Assembly: GCA_049515175.1 (NCBI GenBank)
Contig: JBEKUI010000278.1
Span: 1 to 5,725 of the forward strand
Source: JACQNR01 sp049515175
GTDB taxonomy: Bacteria; Acidobacteriota; Terriglobia; UBA7540
Direction: 5' to 3'
DNA length: 5,725 nucleotides
Shown piece by piece: positions 1 to 5,725 of the stretch. Position 1 is the first letter of the stretch; every line of letters starts with the position of its first letter. The notes below the pieces were generated by a model. It was given only the letters and a program-made list of their open reading frames with translations, made no database searches and was not told the DNA's origin. A program made the translations under genes and the position numbers.

Positions 1-891
1 TTTCCTGAAGGGGCCGTCATTCCATTTGTCGGCGGGCTGGAGGACGGTGACCTCCTGACCAGAGCCGCTGAGGGTGTGGAGGCAGTCTTCCACGCCGCCG
101 CCAAGGTTCATTCCATCCCGCGGGATCCCCAGGAGGAAGCGGGATTTTTCAAAGTGAATGTCGAGGGAACGGAAAACCTGCTCCGCCATCTGGATACGAC
201 GAACCTGCGGGCTTTCGTCCTCTTCAGCACCATCGCTGTTTATGGCGCGGGTGACGGAACTCCTCTCACCGAACGCTCGCCACTCAATCCGGAAAATGCC
301 TACGCCCGGAGCAAGCTGGAATCCGAGCAGCGCGTCGGGGCCTTTTTCGCGGCCCGCGCCATCAAGCCGGTGATTTTCCGGATGTCGCTCGTTTACGGAG
401 AAGGGGAGCGGGGGAATTTCTCGCGCATGATGCGCAGCGTCGATGCCGGCCGGTTCGCGATGGTCGGCGGCGGGTGCACGCGCAAGAGCATGATTTACGT
501 TGGAGATGTGGCGCGCGCCGCCCTGCTCGCAGCGGGCAGCCCAGCCGCCCGGGGAGAAACCTTCGTCCTGTCCGATCCTGAACCTTACGCGCTTCGACAG
601 GTGACGGCGGTTTTGGCGCGGCATTTGGGTGTGCGTTCGCCCTGGATCCGTTTGCCGGCGCCCCTGCTTCGGGCGGGAGGCAGTGCGCTCGGCCTGCTCG
701 GCCGGGGATTCGGATTCCGCCCCATGTTCACGCGTGGCGACGTCGATAAACTCCTGGCCGACACGGTTTGTGACATCAGAAAAATTCGCACGACACTGGG
801 TTTCGAGCCCCACTACGGCTTGGAGGAAGGAGTGCGCCGTACCGTGCAGTGGTACCGCGAACAGCAGGCACGCGCCGGAGAGGTTGGGTAG
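1..891 (+). CDS. NAD(P)-dependent sugar-nucleotide reductase/epimerase, extended SDR family (WbpV/WbpK-like), 5' end missing
   Basis: The reading frame is open from the first base to TAG at 889-891, so the gene begins upstream; the GTG at 76 is internal. In-window residues number 296. Compared with the usual 310-340, only the N-terminal beta-alpha unit with the GxxGxxG dinucleotide-binding loop is missing. Visible SDR marks, numbered from the first in-window codon, are HAAAKVH (31-37, end of the fourth beta strand), the NVEGT segment, FSTIAVYG with the catalytic Ser/Thr at 76-77, and the YARSK motif with Tyr101 and Lys105. HAAAKVH plus NVEGT resembles the WbpV/WbpK/FnlB-type group acting on UDP-4-keto-6-deoxy-HexNAc. 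The next gene starts 3 bases after the stop, which implies cotranscription. From context I infer C4 reduction of the dehydratase product to UDP-QuiNAc or UDP-FucNAc in the cytosol. A UDP-HexNAc 4-epimerase is the main alternative. The family is secure; the substrate is not. Confidence 0.88.
   Translation, partial: FPEGAVIPFVGGLEDGDLLTRAAEGVEAVFHAAAKVHSIPRDPQEEAGFFKVNVEGTENLLRHLDTTNLRAFVLFSTIAVYGAGDGTPLTERSPLNPENAYARSKLESEQRVGAFFAARAIKPVIFRMSLVYGEGERGNFSRMMRSVDAGRFAMVGGGCTRKSMIYVGDVARAALLAAGSPAARGETFVLSDPEPYALRQVTAVLARHLGVRSPWIRLPAPLLRAGGSALGLLGRGFGFRPMFTRGDVDKLLADTVCDIRKIRTTLGFEPHYGLEEGVRRTVQWYREQQARAGEVG
877..883 (+). promoter_or_regulatory. Shine-Dalgarno sequence of the glycosyltransferase gene, inside the end of the SDR gene
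   Basis: GGAGAGG lies within the last codons of the upstream gene, 11 bases before the ATG at 895. The stop codon of the upstream gene lies between this site and the ATG. The arrangement suggests that translation of the transferase is coupled to that of the reductase. The spacing is slightly long but workable. Confidence 0.5.
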
Positions 892-894
892 CGA

Positions 895-1983
895 ATGCTC
901 TGGGTCGTATTTCTGGTCAGCACACTGATCGCTTTTGGAGTGACGGAACTGAGCATCACTTTGTCGCATCGCCAAGGCGTCCTGGACGTGCCCAACGTCC
1001 GCAGTTCCCATTCCCAGCCGGTTCCGCGTTTGGGTGGAGTGGGAATTCTGGCCGCCGTGCTCGTGTCGGTCGCTCTCCTCGCCTTGCTGCGGCGCTGGGG
1101 CTTCGTCGCTTTCCCAGTCCTTACGCGCGATGTGGTCGTTATGCTGGTAGCGGGTATGGGGATGGCTGCCACCGGGCTCTACGACGACTTTCACGGACTC
1201 CGGCCCGGGATGAAGTATCTGATGCAATTCCTGCTCGCGGGCCTGATTGTTGGCTTTGGGTACAGGATCCAAAGTATCGCCCTGCTTCAATGGGGGCCAT
1301 GGTCTCTAGGCGCCTTGTCAATCGCGGTCACAGTCGTCTGGATCACCGGCTTTGTGAACATCTTCAACTTTATGGACGGCATCAATGGCATCTCCGCCAC
1401 AACGGCGGCGGTGTATTTTGCCTTCTTTGCCGTCTTTGCCGCCGACCAGGGAAGCATGAATCTCGTGGCGGTGGCGCTGGCCCTGGCAGGAGGCTGCCTG
1501 GGTTTTCTTCCTCTGAACTTTCCAAAGGCACGGACCTTTATGGGCGACACGGGCAGCCTGATGCTGGGAATGACGCTGGCCTTTTACGTGGTTCGCCTCG
1601 CGCAGCTTGCGCCGGCTTCAGACAGGCTCGTTCCCCTGGTACTCGTGTGTGGCGTTTACCTTTGGGATGGCGGCTTTACGATTGTAAGGCGTCTACGGCG
1701 CGGTGAGAACATTTTCCAGGCACATCGCTCACATCTCTATCAAAGGCTCGTCCAGTTAGGCCACTCTCATGCTAGGATTACGATTCTGTATCTGATGTTT
1801 CATGTCTTAATGGGAGGACTGGCGCTCGCCTATTTGCGGTCCGGGATGGGGTTGCGCGCCGCGATCCTGGCTTTTGCCCTGATGACACTTGCGGCATTTA
1901 CCCTCACGGTGTACGAGCTCGAGCGCCGGGCAAGCAAGATTCGTCTGCGGGCGGGCGCGGCGGCAAACGGAGAGAAATCCTAG
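895..1983 (+). CDS. Polyprenyl-phosphate N-acetylhexosamine-1-phosphate transferase, WbpL/WecA/MraY family (initiating glycosyltransferase)
   Basis: A 362-residue, very hydrophobic protein whose alternating hydrophobic segments suggest about ten membrane helices (for example 2-20, 47-65, 79-96). The family motifs appear in order: DVPNVRSSH (31-39), followed by the PRLGG loop; Asp97-Asp98 with Lys107, the Mg-binding DD motif; NIFNFMDGINGI (155-166), with Asn158 and Asp161; GDTGS (217-221); and HRSHLYQRL (277-285), the HxxH-type loop. By family knowledge, such enzymes move a HexNAc-1-phosphate from a UDP-sugar to undecaprenyl phosphate on the inner face of the cytoplasmic membrane, the first committed step of O-antigen or capsule repeat-unit assembly. 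The short PNxRSSHxxP loop and the neighbouring 4,6-dehydratase and reductase point to the WbpL-type subgroup using QuiNAc or FucNAc. WecA-like GlcNAc-1-P transfer is the alternative. MraY is unlikely, because there is no peptidoglycan gene context. The middle Asp of DGxDG is Asn164. Confidence 0.93.
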   Translation: MLWVVFLVSTLIAFGVTELSITLSHRQGVLDVPNVRSSHSQPVPRLGGVGILAAVLVSVALLALLRRWGFVAFPVLTRDVVVMLVAGMGMAATGLYDDFHGLRPGMKYLMQFLLAGLIVGFGYRIQSIALLQWGPWSLGALSIAVTVVWITGFVNIFNFMDGINGISATTAAVYFAFFAVFAADQGSMNLVAVALALAGGCLGFLPLNFPKARTFMGDTGSLMLGMTLAFYVVRLAQLAPASDRLVPLVLVCGVYLWDGGFTIVRRLRRGENIFQAHRSHLYQRLVQLGHSHARITILYLMFHVLMGGLALAYLRSGMGLRAAILAFALMTLAAFTLTVYELERRASKIRLRAGAAANGEKS

Positions 1984-2006
1984 GGCCATCCTCCAGGTTT
2001 CCACGC

Positions 2007-3938
2007 ATGGCGAAGATCCGTTTTGAGCTTTACACGCGAACCAATCAAGTAATTGTGGACGGCCTGATTTTCGCCGCCTCTTTTGCCCTGGCCTATGCGA
2101 TCCGATTTGAAGGCCTTCCTCAGTGGAACTATGCGAAACAGTTTGTGCTGTGGGTGCCTTATCTTCTGGCGCTGCGCCTCTACATCAACTGGAGGCTGGG
2201 GATCTACCGCTTTATCTGGCGTTACATTTCGCTCTCCGACGCCTTGGCCATTGCTCGTGCGCTGACCATTCCTACGGGATTCCTGCTGGCCCTCCGCCTT
2301 TTCTATCCCGGCTGGATGCCGGCGGCCCAACGGCTGAGGATTTCCGTGGCGGTCATCGCCCTGGAGTTTCTGGTCTCGCTTCTCGGCGCGCTGGGCGCCC
2401 GGGTTTTGCGCCGCCTCCTTTATGAGCGGTCGGCCGGGAAGGAGCACGTTGTGCGGGACGTCCGGCGGCTGCTTCTTGTGGGCGCGGGCCGCGCCGGAGC
2501 CATGGTGGCCGGCGAACTGGCGGGGCGCCCGGAGATCAGACTGGTCGGATTTCTCGATGACGATCCGAAGAAGTTGGGATCGGTCATTCACGGCGTGCGC
2601 GTGCTGGGGCCTCTGGACTTGTTGCCTTCTGTTGCGGTCCGGAACGGTGTGGAGGAAGTGATCATCTGTATCCCCCGCGCGTCGCGCGAAACGCTCAAGC
2701 GGCTTTGGGCGCTCGCCGACCACGCCGACGTGCACATGAAGATCGTTCCAACCCTCGAGGAGGTCCTGCAGGGGAAGGTAAATATCGCGGCCTTTCGCGA
2801 CGTCCAGATGGCCGACCTGCTGGGCCGGGAGATCGTGGAGATGCCCGCCAACGGGCCGGACGTCGCCCCGGCCTATCATGGTAAGCGCATCATAATTACT
2901 GGCGCCGGCGGCTCGATCGGATCCGAGCTCGCCACGCAGCTCATGGGCGCGGGCCCGGAGCGCTTGGTGCTGCTCGACAAGGACGAAAACGGCTTGAACG
3001 ATGTTTACGTTCGCCTGTCCGCCGCGGCCAATGGTTCGGCGGTCAGCCCGGTGGTCGCCGATATCCGGTTTCCCGACCGGTTGCGCGCGGTGTTCGAGCA
3101 GTTCCGGCCCGAAATCGTCTTCCACGCCGCCGCCCATAAGCACGTCCCGCTCATGGAAATGAATCCCTGCGAGGCGATTCTGAACAACGTCGTCGGAACG
3201 CGGAATCTGGTGGAGGTTTCGAAGAGTTTAGGCGTTTCCCTTTTTGTTTTCATTTCCACGGACAAGGCGGTGAAACCCGTTTCCATCATGGGAGCGAGCA
3301 AGCGGGTCTGCGAGATGATCGTGCAGACGCGCAGCCGCGGCGGCGGCACGAAGTTTGCTTGCGTACGGTTCGGGAACGTGATGGGCAGTCGGGGGAGCGT
3401 GATTCCCCTCTTTCAGCGGCAGATCGCGCGCGGCGGACCGGTTACGGTCACACACCCGGAAGTGCAGCGCTTCCTCATGACGATTCCGGAGGCGGCTCGG
3501 CTGGTGATCCAGGCGGGGACCCTCGGCTCGAGCGGCGAGATATTCATCCTCGACATGGGTGACCCGGTGCCGATGATTAAGCTGGCGCAGGATCTCATTG
3601 AGCTTTCGGGGCTCCAACCCGGCCGGGATATTCAGATTGAAACCACGCAGTTGAGGCCGGGGGAGAAACTGAACGAAGAGCTCATCGACGGCGCAACGGA
3701 AGCGCTTGCCCCCACGCCATTCGAGAAGATTCGTGTCGTTCAGAGTGCGACGATCGATGCGGAAGCATTCGGACGGTCACTCGCGGAATTGGAAGCCGCG
3801 GCGCATGGAGCGCTGGCGCAAAGAGTCTACGAGATCTTGAAAGACCTCAACATTGGGTTTGATCCTCAGGGGGCTCACCGGACGGCCGACCCGGTGGGGT
3901 CTACTCCTTCCGTCGGCGGGACTGTCGCCGGGGCTTAG
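2007..3938 (+). CDS. wbpM: Membrane-anchored UDP-N-acetylglucosamine 4,6-dehydratase, WbpM/CapD/PglF family
   Basis: A full-length protein of 643 residues, close to WbpM. About four N-terminal membrane helices (near 15-33, 44-62, 78-100, 111-131) anchor it. A first Rossmann-like domain begins at GAGRAG (159-164). The catalytic SDR domain begins at GAGGSIGSE (299-307) and continues through HAAAHKHVPLME, NNVVGT, STDK (417-420), MGASK (Met428, Lys432), RFGNVMGS and LRPGEKL (549-555). Met in place of the usual SDR Tyr is the known trait of the large WbpM-type enzymes. The reaction expected for the family is UDP-GlcNAc to UDP-4-keto-6-deoxy-HexNAc, with C5 epimerisation in some members, at the cytosolic face of the membrane. 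The ATG at 2007 is the first Met and is followed by a typical basic start; its ribosome binding site is weak (an AGG at 1995-1997). It lies 23 bases after the transferase gene. The last 20 or so residues form a Gly/Ala/Thr-rich tail outside the conserved fold. The symbol denotes family membership, not proven orthology. Confidence 0.94.
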   Translation: MAKIRFELYTRTNQVIVDGLIFAASFALAYAIRFEGLPQWNYAKQFVLWVPYLLALRLYINWRLGIYRFIWRYISLSDALAIARALTIPTGFLLALRLFYPGWMPAAQRLRISVAVIALEFLVSLLGALGARVLRRLLYERSAGKEHVVRDVRRLLLVGAGRAGAMVAGELAGRPEIRLVGFLDDDPKKLGSVIHGVRVLGPLDLLPSVAVRNGVEEVIICIPRASRETLKRLWALADHADVHMKIVPTLEEVLQGKVNIAAFRDVQMADLLGREIVEMPANGPDVAPAYHGKRIIITGAGGSIGSELATQLMGAGPERLVLLDKDENGLNDVYVRLSAAANGSAVSPVVADIRFPDRLRAVFEQFRPEIVFHAAAHKHVPLMEMNPCEAILNNVVGTRNLVEVSKSLGVSLFVFISTDKAVKPVSIMGASKRVCEMIVQTRSRGGGTKFACVRFGNVMGSRGSVIPLFQRQIARGGPVTVTHPEVQRFLMTIPEAARLVIQAGTLGSSGEIFILDMGDPVPMIKLAQDLIELSGLQPGRDIQIETTQLRPGEKLNEELIDGATEALAPTPFEKIRVVQSATIDAEAFGRSLAELEAAAHGALAQRVYEILKDLNIGFDPQGAHRTADPVGSTPSVGGTVAGA

Positions 3939-3952
3939 CGGCGGCAAGAAAC

Positions 3953-3956
3953 GAGG
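3953..3956 (+). promoter_or_regulatory. Probable Shine-Dalgarno sequence of the nucleotidyltransferase gene
   Basis: GAGG in the 30-base gap after the dehydratase stop, 12 bases ahead of the ATG at 3969. It is the only purine-rich anti-SD match in the gap. The gap has no room for a rho-independent terminator and shows no clear promoter, so readthrough from the upstream genes is expected. Confidence 0.4.
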
Positions 3957-3968
3957 TTCTGACTGAAC

Positions 3969-4715
3969 ATGAAGGGCGTAATTCTTGCCGGAGGTCTGGG
4001 GACGCGGCTATTGCCGCTCACCCGCGTTACTAACAAGCACCTGCTGCCCGTGTACGACAAGCCGATGATTTTCTATCCGATTCAGACCCTGGTGAACGCC
4101 GGCATCACGGACATCCTGTTGGTAACGGGAGGAGGGAACTCCGGCGACTTCCTGCGTCTGCTCGGCAATGGCCGGGACTTCGGTCTGAAACACATCAACT
4201 ACACCTACCAGGAAGGTGAGGGCGGCATCGCGGATGCCCTGCGGTTGGCCGAACACTTCGCTGATCAGCATCCCATCTGTGTGGTCCTGGGCGACAACAT
4301 CATCGAAACCAATATTGTCGCGGCCTGCGAGAGATTCAAGAAGCAGGGCAAAGGCGGACACATCATCCTGAAGGAAGTGCCCGACCCGGAGCGTTTCGGT
4401 GTGCCGGTCTTCGACGGCGACCGCATCGTGGCCATCGAAGAGAAACCCAAGCAACCCCAATCCCCCTACGCAGTCATCGGAATTTACATGTACGATGCCA
4501 CGGTGTTTGAGCGGATCAAAACGCTCAAACCTTCTTCGCGGGGGGAGTTTGAAATCACCGACGTCAACAATCTGTACCTTGCCGATGGCACGCTGACCTA
4601 CAGCAAGCTGAATGGGTGGTGGACGGACGCGGGAACCTTCGAGTCGTTGCAGCGCGCCGCTACGTTGGTCGCCCGGGGCGGCGCCAACAAGCCGGACATC
4701 ACCGGCACGGTCTAG
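3969..4715 (+). CDS. Short RmlA-type sugar-1-phosphate nucleotidyltransferase (probable glucose-1-phosphate thymidylyltransferase, SpsI-like)
   Basis: A complete 248-residue protein. It starts directly with the nucleotide-binding strand and loop (GVILAGG, then GTR at 11-13, Lys23, LLPVYDKPMI at 25-34). LGDN at 107-110 gives the metal-binding Asp109. DPERFG, EEKP (157-160), RGEFEITD and WWTDAGT (217-223, second metal-binding Asp220) follow. These are RmlA hallmarks. Reaction by family: dTTP plus glucose-1-phosphate to dTDP-glucose plus diphosphate, in the cytosol. E. coli-type RmlA has about 290 residues; this one stops shortly after the active site and lacks the C-terminal helices that form the allosteric nucleotide site. 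It recalls the short Bacillus SpsI group, including NKHLLPV and GWWxDAGT. It lies 30 bases after the dehydratase gene, so it is probably in the same operon. Use of UTP, or of another sugar phosphate, cannot be excluded. No rmlB, rmlC or rmlD homologue is in the window. Confidence 0.9.
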   Translation: MKGVILAGGLGTRLLPLTRVTNKHLLPVYDKPMIFYPIQTLVNAGITDILLVTGGGNSGDFLRLLGNGRDFGLKHINYTYQEGEGGIADALRLAEHFADQHPICVVLGDNIIETNIVAACERFKKQGKGGHIILKEVPDPERFGVPVFDGDRIVAIEEKPKQPQSPYAVIGIYMYDATVFERIKTLKPSSRGEFEITDVNNLYLADGTLTYSKLNGWWTDAGTFESLQRAATLVARGGANKPDITGTV

Positions 4716-4801
4716 TTAGGTCAATGGAGCAGCGCTCCTATACCACCAGCAATTCTTCAAGTCCCATCGCAAATGCCAACGAGAAGTCGCCGCTACACTT
4801 T
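4716..4801. other. Convergent intergenic junction
   Basis: These 86 bases separate the TAG of the nucleotidyltransferase (4713-4715) from the TAG of the - strand TIM-barrel gene (4802-4804). I find no small ORF with a ribosome binding site and no repeat. The only structure is the small hairpin at 4726-4738. The segment marks the right end of the polysaccharide operon as far as this window shows. Confidence 0.7.
4726..4738. terminator. Small hairpin between convergent genes, possible weak terminator
   Basis: GGAGC, loop AGC, GCTCC: a perfect 5-bp GC-rich stem with a 3-base loop, 10 bases past the stop of the + strand gene. TAGG at 4717-4720 could instead pair with CCTA at 4737-4740. There is no T-run after the stem on either strand, so it is not a canonical rho-independent terminator. 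Its position between converging genes is the main support. Confidence 0.25.
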
Positions 4802-5713
4802 CTAAACGCTCGAATACTTCTGACACAGCGCCTTGACCTTGTTGACGAGTTTCGGCACGCCGGTCATGGGGTCTTCTTCCGATTCGTACTCCGCCGACAT
4901 ATAACCTTTGTACCCGGCCTTGGCAAACATCTGCCAGATGCGGTCGAGGTCCAGCGGTTCCTTCTTTGCGCCGTAGCGATCGCGGATGTGCGTGTGCGTG
5001 GCGTAGGGAATGCAGGCCTCGATTTGCGGATAGGGATTTTCCGGAAAATTGCTGATGTCGAGAGTGCAGCCGGCGTAGGGTGAGTCCACGCGCTTGAGGA
5101 TCTCGACGATGTTGGCGCCCTTGCTGGTGATGCCGCCGTGGCTCTCGATGCCCAGGATCACGCCCTTCGTGGCGGCGTAATCGCAGGCCGGTTTCATGAT
5201 CTCAACCACCCAGCCGATGGCCTGCTCCTCGGTGGCGTCCTTGGGCACTTCGCCGCCGAACACCCGCAGGTGAGCGGCGCCCAGAAGTTCCGTCCGGTCC
5301 ACCCACTGCTTGACCTTTTCCAGTTCCTGCGCGCGCTTGGAGGCGTCGGGCTGGCACATGTTCGTGCCGATGGCGGCGCCGGAGAAGGGCATCGCGTTCT
5401 TGTAGGCGAAATGGCGGAATTGGAGAAGATAAGCGGGGTCGGTGGACTTCAGCCAGTAGGTGGTGACGTCGACGCCGTCGACCCCCAGCTCGACGGCCTT
5501 AAGAATGAATTCCTCCATCGTCATGCGTTTCTTCTCAAGATACTTGGAGAAAGAGTAGGCGCAGCATCCGACCAGGAGCCGCGGCTTGTCGCCCGCCGTG
5601 GCGGAGGGACCGCCAGGGCCAAAAGGTACCGCTATTGCCGTCGGCGCTCCCACGGCTGCCGCGGTGACGGCTAGAGAGCGCAGGAAACTTCGGCGCGGAA
5701 GAGATATGTTCAT
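4802..5713 (-). CDS. Tat-signal-bearing xylose-isomerase-like TIM-barrel protein (sugar phosphate isomerase/epimerase family)
   Basis: A 303-residue protein counted from the ATG at 5713-5711. The N-terminus reads as a twin-arginine signal: PRRSFLR at 6-12, a hydrophobic Ala/Val stretch to about 27, and an AIA site at 26-28 that would allow cleavage before Val29. Export to the periplasm or cell surface is therefore expected. The mature part matches the AP-endonuclease-2/xylose-isomerase TIM-barrel family: a first strand near 46-55, GVDGVDV (77-83), RVFGG (150-154), GIESHGG (188-194), TLDISNF (217-223), THTHIRD (239-245) and SAEYE (273-277). Glu190, Asp219, His242 and Glu275 are the likely divalent-metal ligands. 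The family includes hydroxypyruvate and ketose isomerases, epimerases, and lyases acting on 3-oxo-glycosides, so the fold is clear but the substrate is unknown. It converges on the polysaccharide genes and is probably transcribed separately; its promoter lies outside the window. An in-frame TTG at 5725 is not preferred, because it overlaps the ribosome binding site. Confidence 0.88.
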   Translation of the reverse strand: MNISLPRRSFLRSLAVTAAAVGAPTAIAVPFGPGGPSATAGDKPRLLVGCCAYSFSKYLEKKRMTMEEFILKAVELGVDGVDVTTYWLKSTDPAYLLQFRHFAYKNAMPFSGAAIGTNMCQPDASKRAQELEKVKQWVDRTELLGAAHLRVFGGEVPKDATEEQAIGWVVEIMKPACDYAATKGVILGIESHGGITSKGANIVEILKRVDSPYAGCTLDISNFPENPYPQIEACIPYATHTHIRDRYGAKKEPLDLDRIWQMFAKAGYKGYMSAEYESEEDPMTGVPKLVNKVKALCQKYSSV

Positions 5714-5718
5714 GGTTT

Positions 5719-5723
5719 CCTCC
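5719..5723 (-). promoter_or_regulatory. Shine-Dalgarno sequence that fixes the start of the TIM-barrel gene
   Basis: On the - strand GGAGG is followed by five bases (AAACC) and then ATG at 5713-5711. This is a strong, well-spaced site. It selects the ATG and argues against the in-frame TTG at the window edge. The chosen start also puts the twin arginines at residues 7-8, as expected for a Tat signal. Confidence 0.8.
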
Positions 5724-5725
5724 AA

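Noticed and set aside
76..891. GTG at 76 as the start of the first gene
   Set aside because: The frame is open to base 1, and the upstream codons encode a normal SDR segment (GVEAVFHAAAKVH continues from earlier residues). The gene is truncated by the window edge.
849..1706. Open frame of 285 codons on the + strand overlapping the transferase gene
   Set aside because: Its product is Arg/Gly/Ser-rich and low in hydrophobic pattern, with no family resemblance, while the other frame over the same bases carries all WbpL-type motifs.
1980..3143. Long open frame of 387 codons on the - strand opposite the dehydratase gene
   Set aside because: Its translation is rich in Arg, Gly, His and Gln with no recognisable domain, and it lies fully antisense to a gene with unbroken family motifs. 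Long antisense frames are expected opposite high-GC genes with strong codon bias.
4701..4711. Inverted repeat ACCG-GCA-CGGT at the end of the nucleotidyltransferase gene
   Set aside because: A 4-bp stem inside the coding sequence, overlapping the last codons, is too short to separate from chance and has no T-run after it.
4616..5083. Open frame of 155 codons spanning the convergent junction
   Set aside because: It overlaps the end of the nucleotidyltransferase and the antisense of the TIM-barrel gene. No domain is visible, and its extent reflects chance absence of stops.
5138..5674. Open frame of 178 codons on the + strand opposite the TIM-barrel gene
   Set aside because: It is antisense to a gene with a good ribosome binding site, signal peptide and intact metal ligands. 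Its own translation shows no domain and no ribosome binding site of note.

Overview
The window is dense bacterial DNA of fairly high GC (roughly 60% by eye). It holds five protein genes and almost no intergenic space. Four genes run on the + strand with gaps of 3, 23 and 30 bases, and they look like one transcription unit for surface polysaccharide synthesis. The fifth gene is on the - strand and converges on them across an 86-base junction. I see no RNA gene, CRISPR array, insertion sequence, transposase remnant, attachment site or origin. No stretch longer than 300 bases lacks a gene.

Layout: 1-891 is the 3' part of an extended SDR sugar-nucleotide reductase/epimerase, cut by the left edge. 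895-1983 is a polytopic WbpL/WecA-type polyprenyl-phosphate sugar-1-phosphate transferase. 2007-3938 is a membrane-anchored WbpM/CapD-type UDP-HexNAc 4,6-dehydratase. 3969-4715 is a short, SpsI-like RmlA-type sugar-1-phosphate nucleotidyltransferase. 4716-4801 is the convergent junction, with one small hairpin. 4802-5713 (- strand) is a Tat-signal-bearing, xylose-isomerase-like TIM-barrel protein; its ribosome binding site lies just inside the right edge.

How the genes fit together: the first three repeat the order reductase, initiating transferase, 4,6-dehydratase known from the Pseudomonas aeruginosa O-antigen loci (wbpV or wbpK, wbpL, wbpM). The simplest reading is that the dehydratase makes a UDP-4-keto-6-deoxy-HexNAc, the SDR reduces it to UDP-QuiNAc or UDP-FucNAc, and the transferase loads that sugar phosphate onto undecaprenyl phosphate to start a repeat unit. 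The nucleotidyltransferase would supply a second precursor, probably dTDP-glucose for a dTDP-deoxysugar, whose later enzymes are not in the window. The TIM-barrel gene is probably a separate unit concerned with carbohydrate turnover outside the cytoplasm.

Organism: probably a diderm (Gram-negative) bacterium. A Tat-exported TIM-barrel isomerase-like protein in a moderately GC-rich genome fits Acidobacteriota, Verrucomicrobiota or Planctomycetota, but this is a weak inference and a proteobacterium is not excluded. I found no convincing undescribed system. The points most worth following are the self-contained precursor-to-lipid module, the short nucleotidyltransferase without its usual partners, and the exported TIM-barrel protein.
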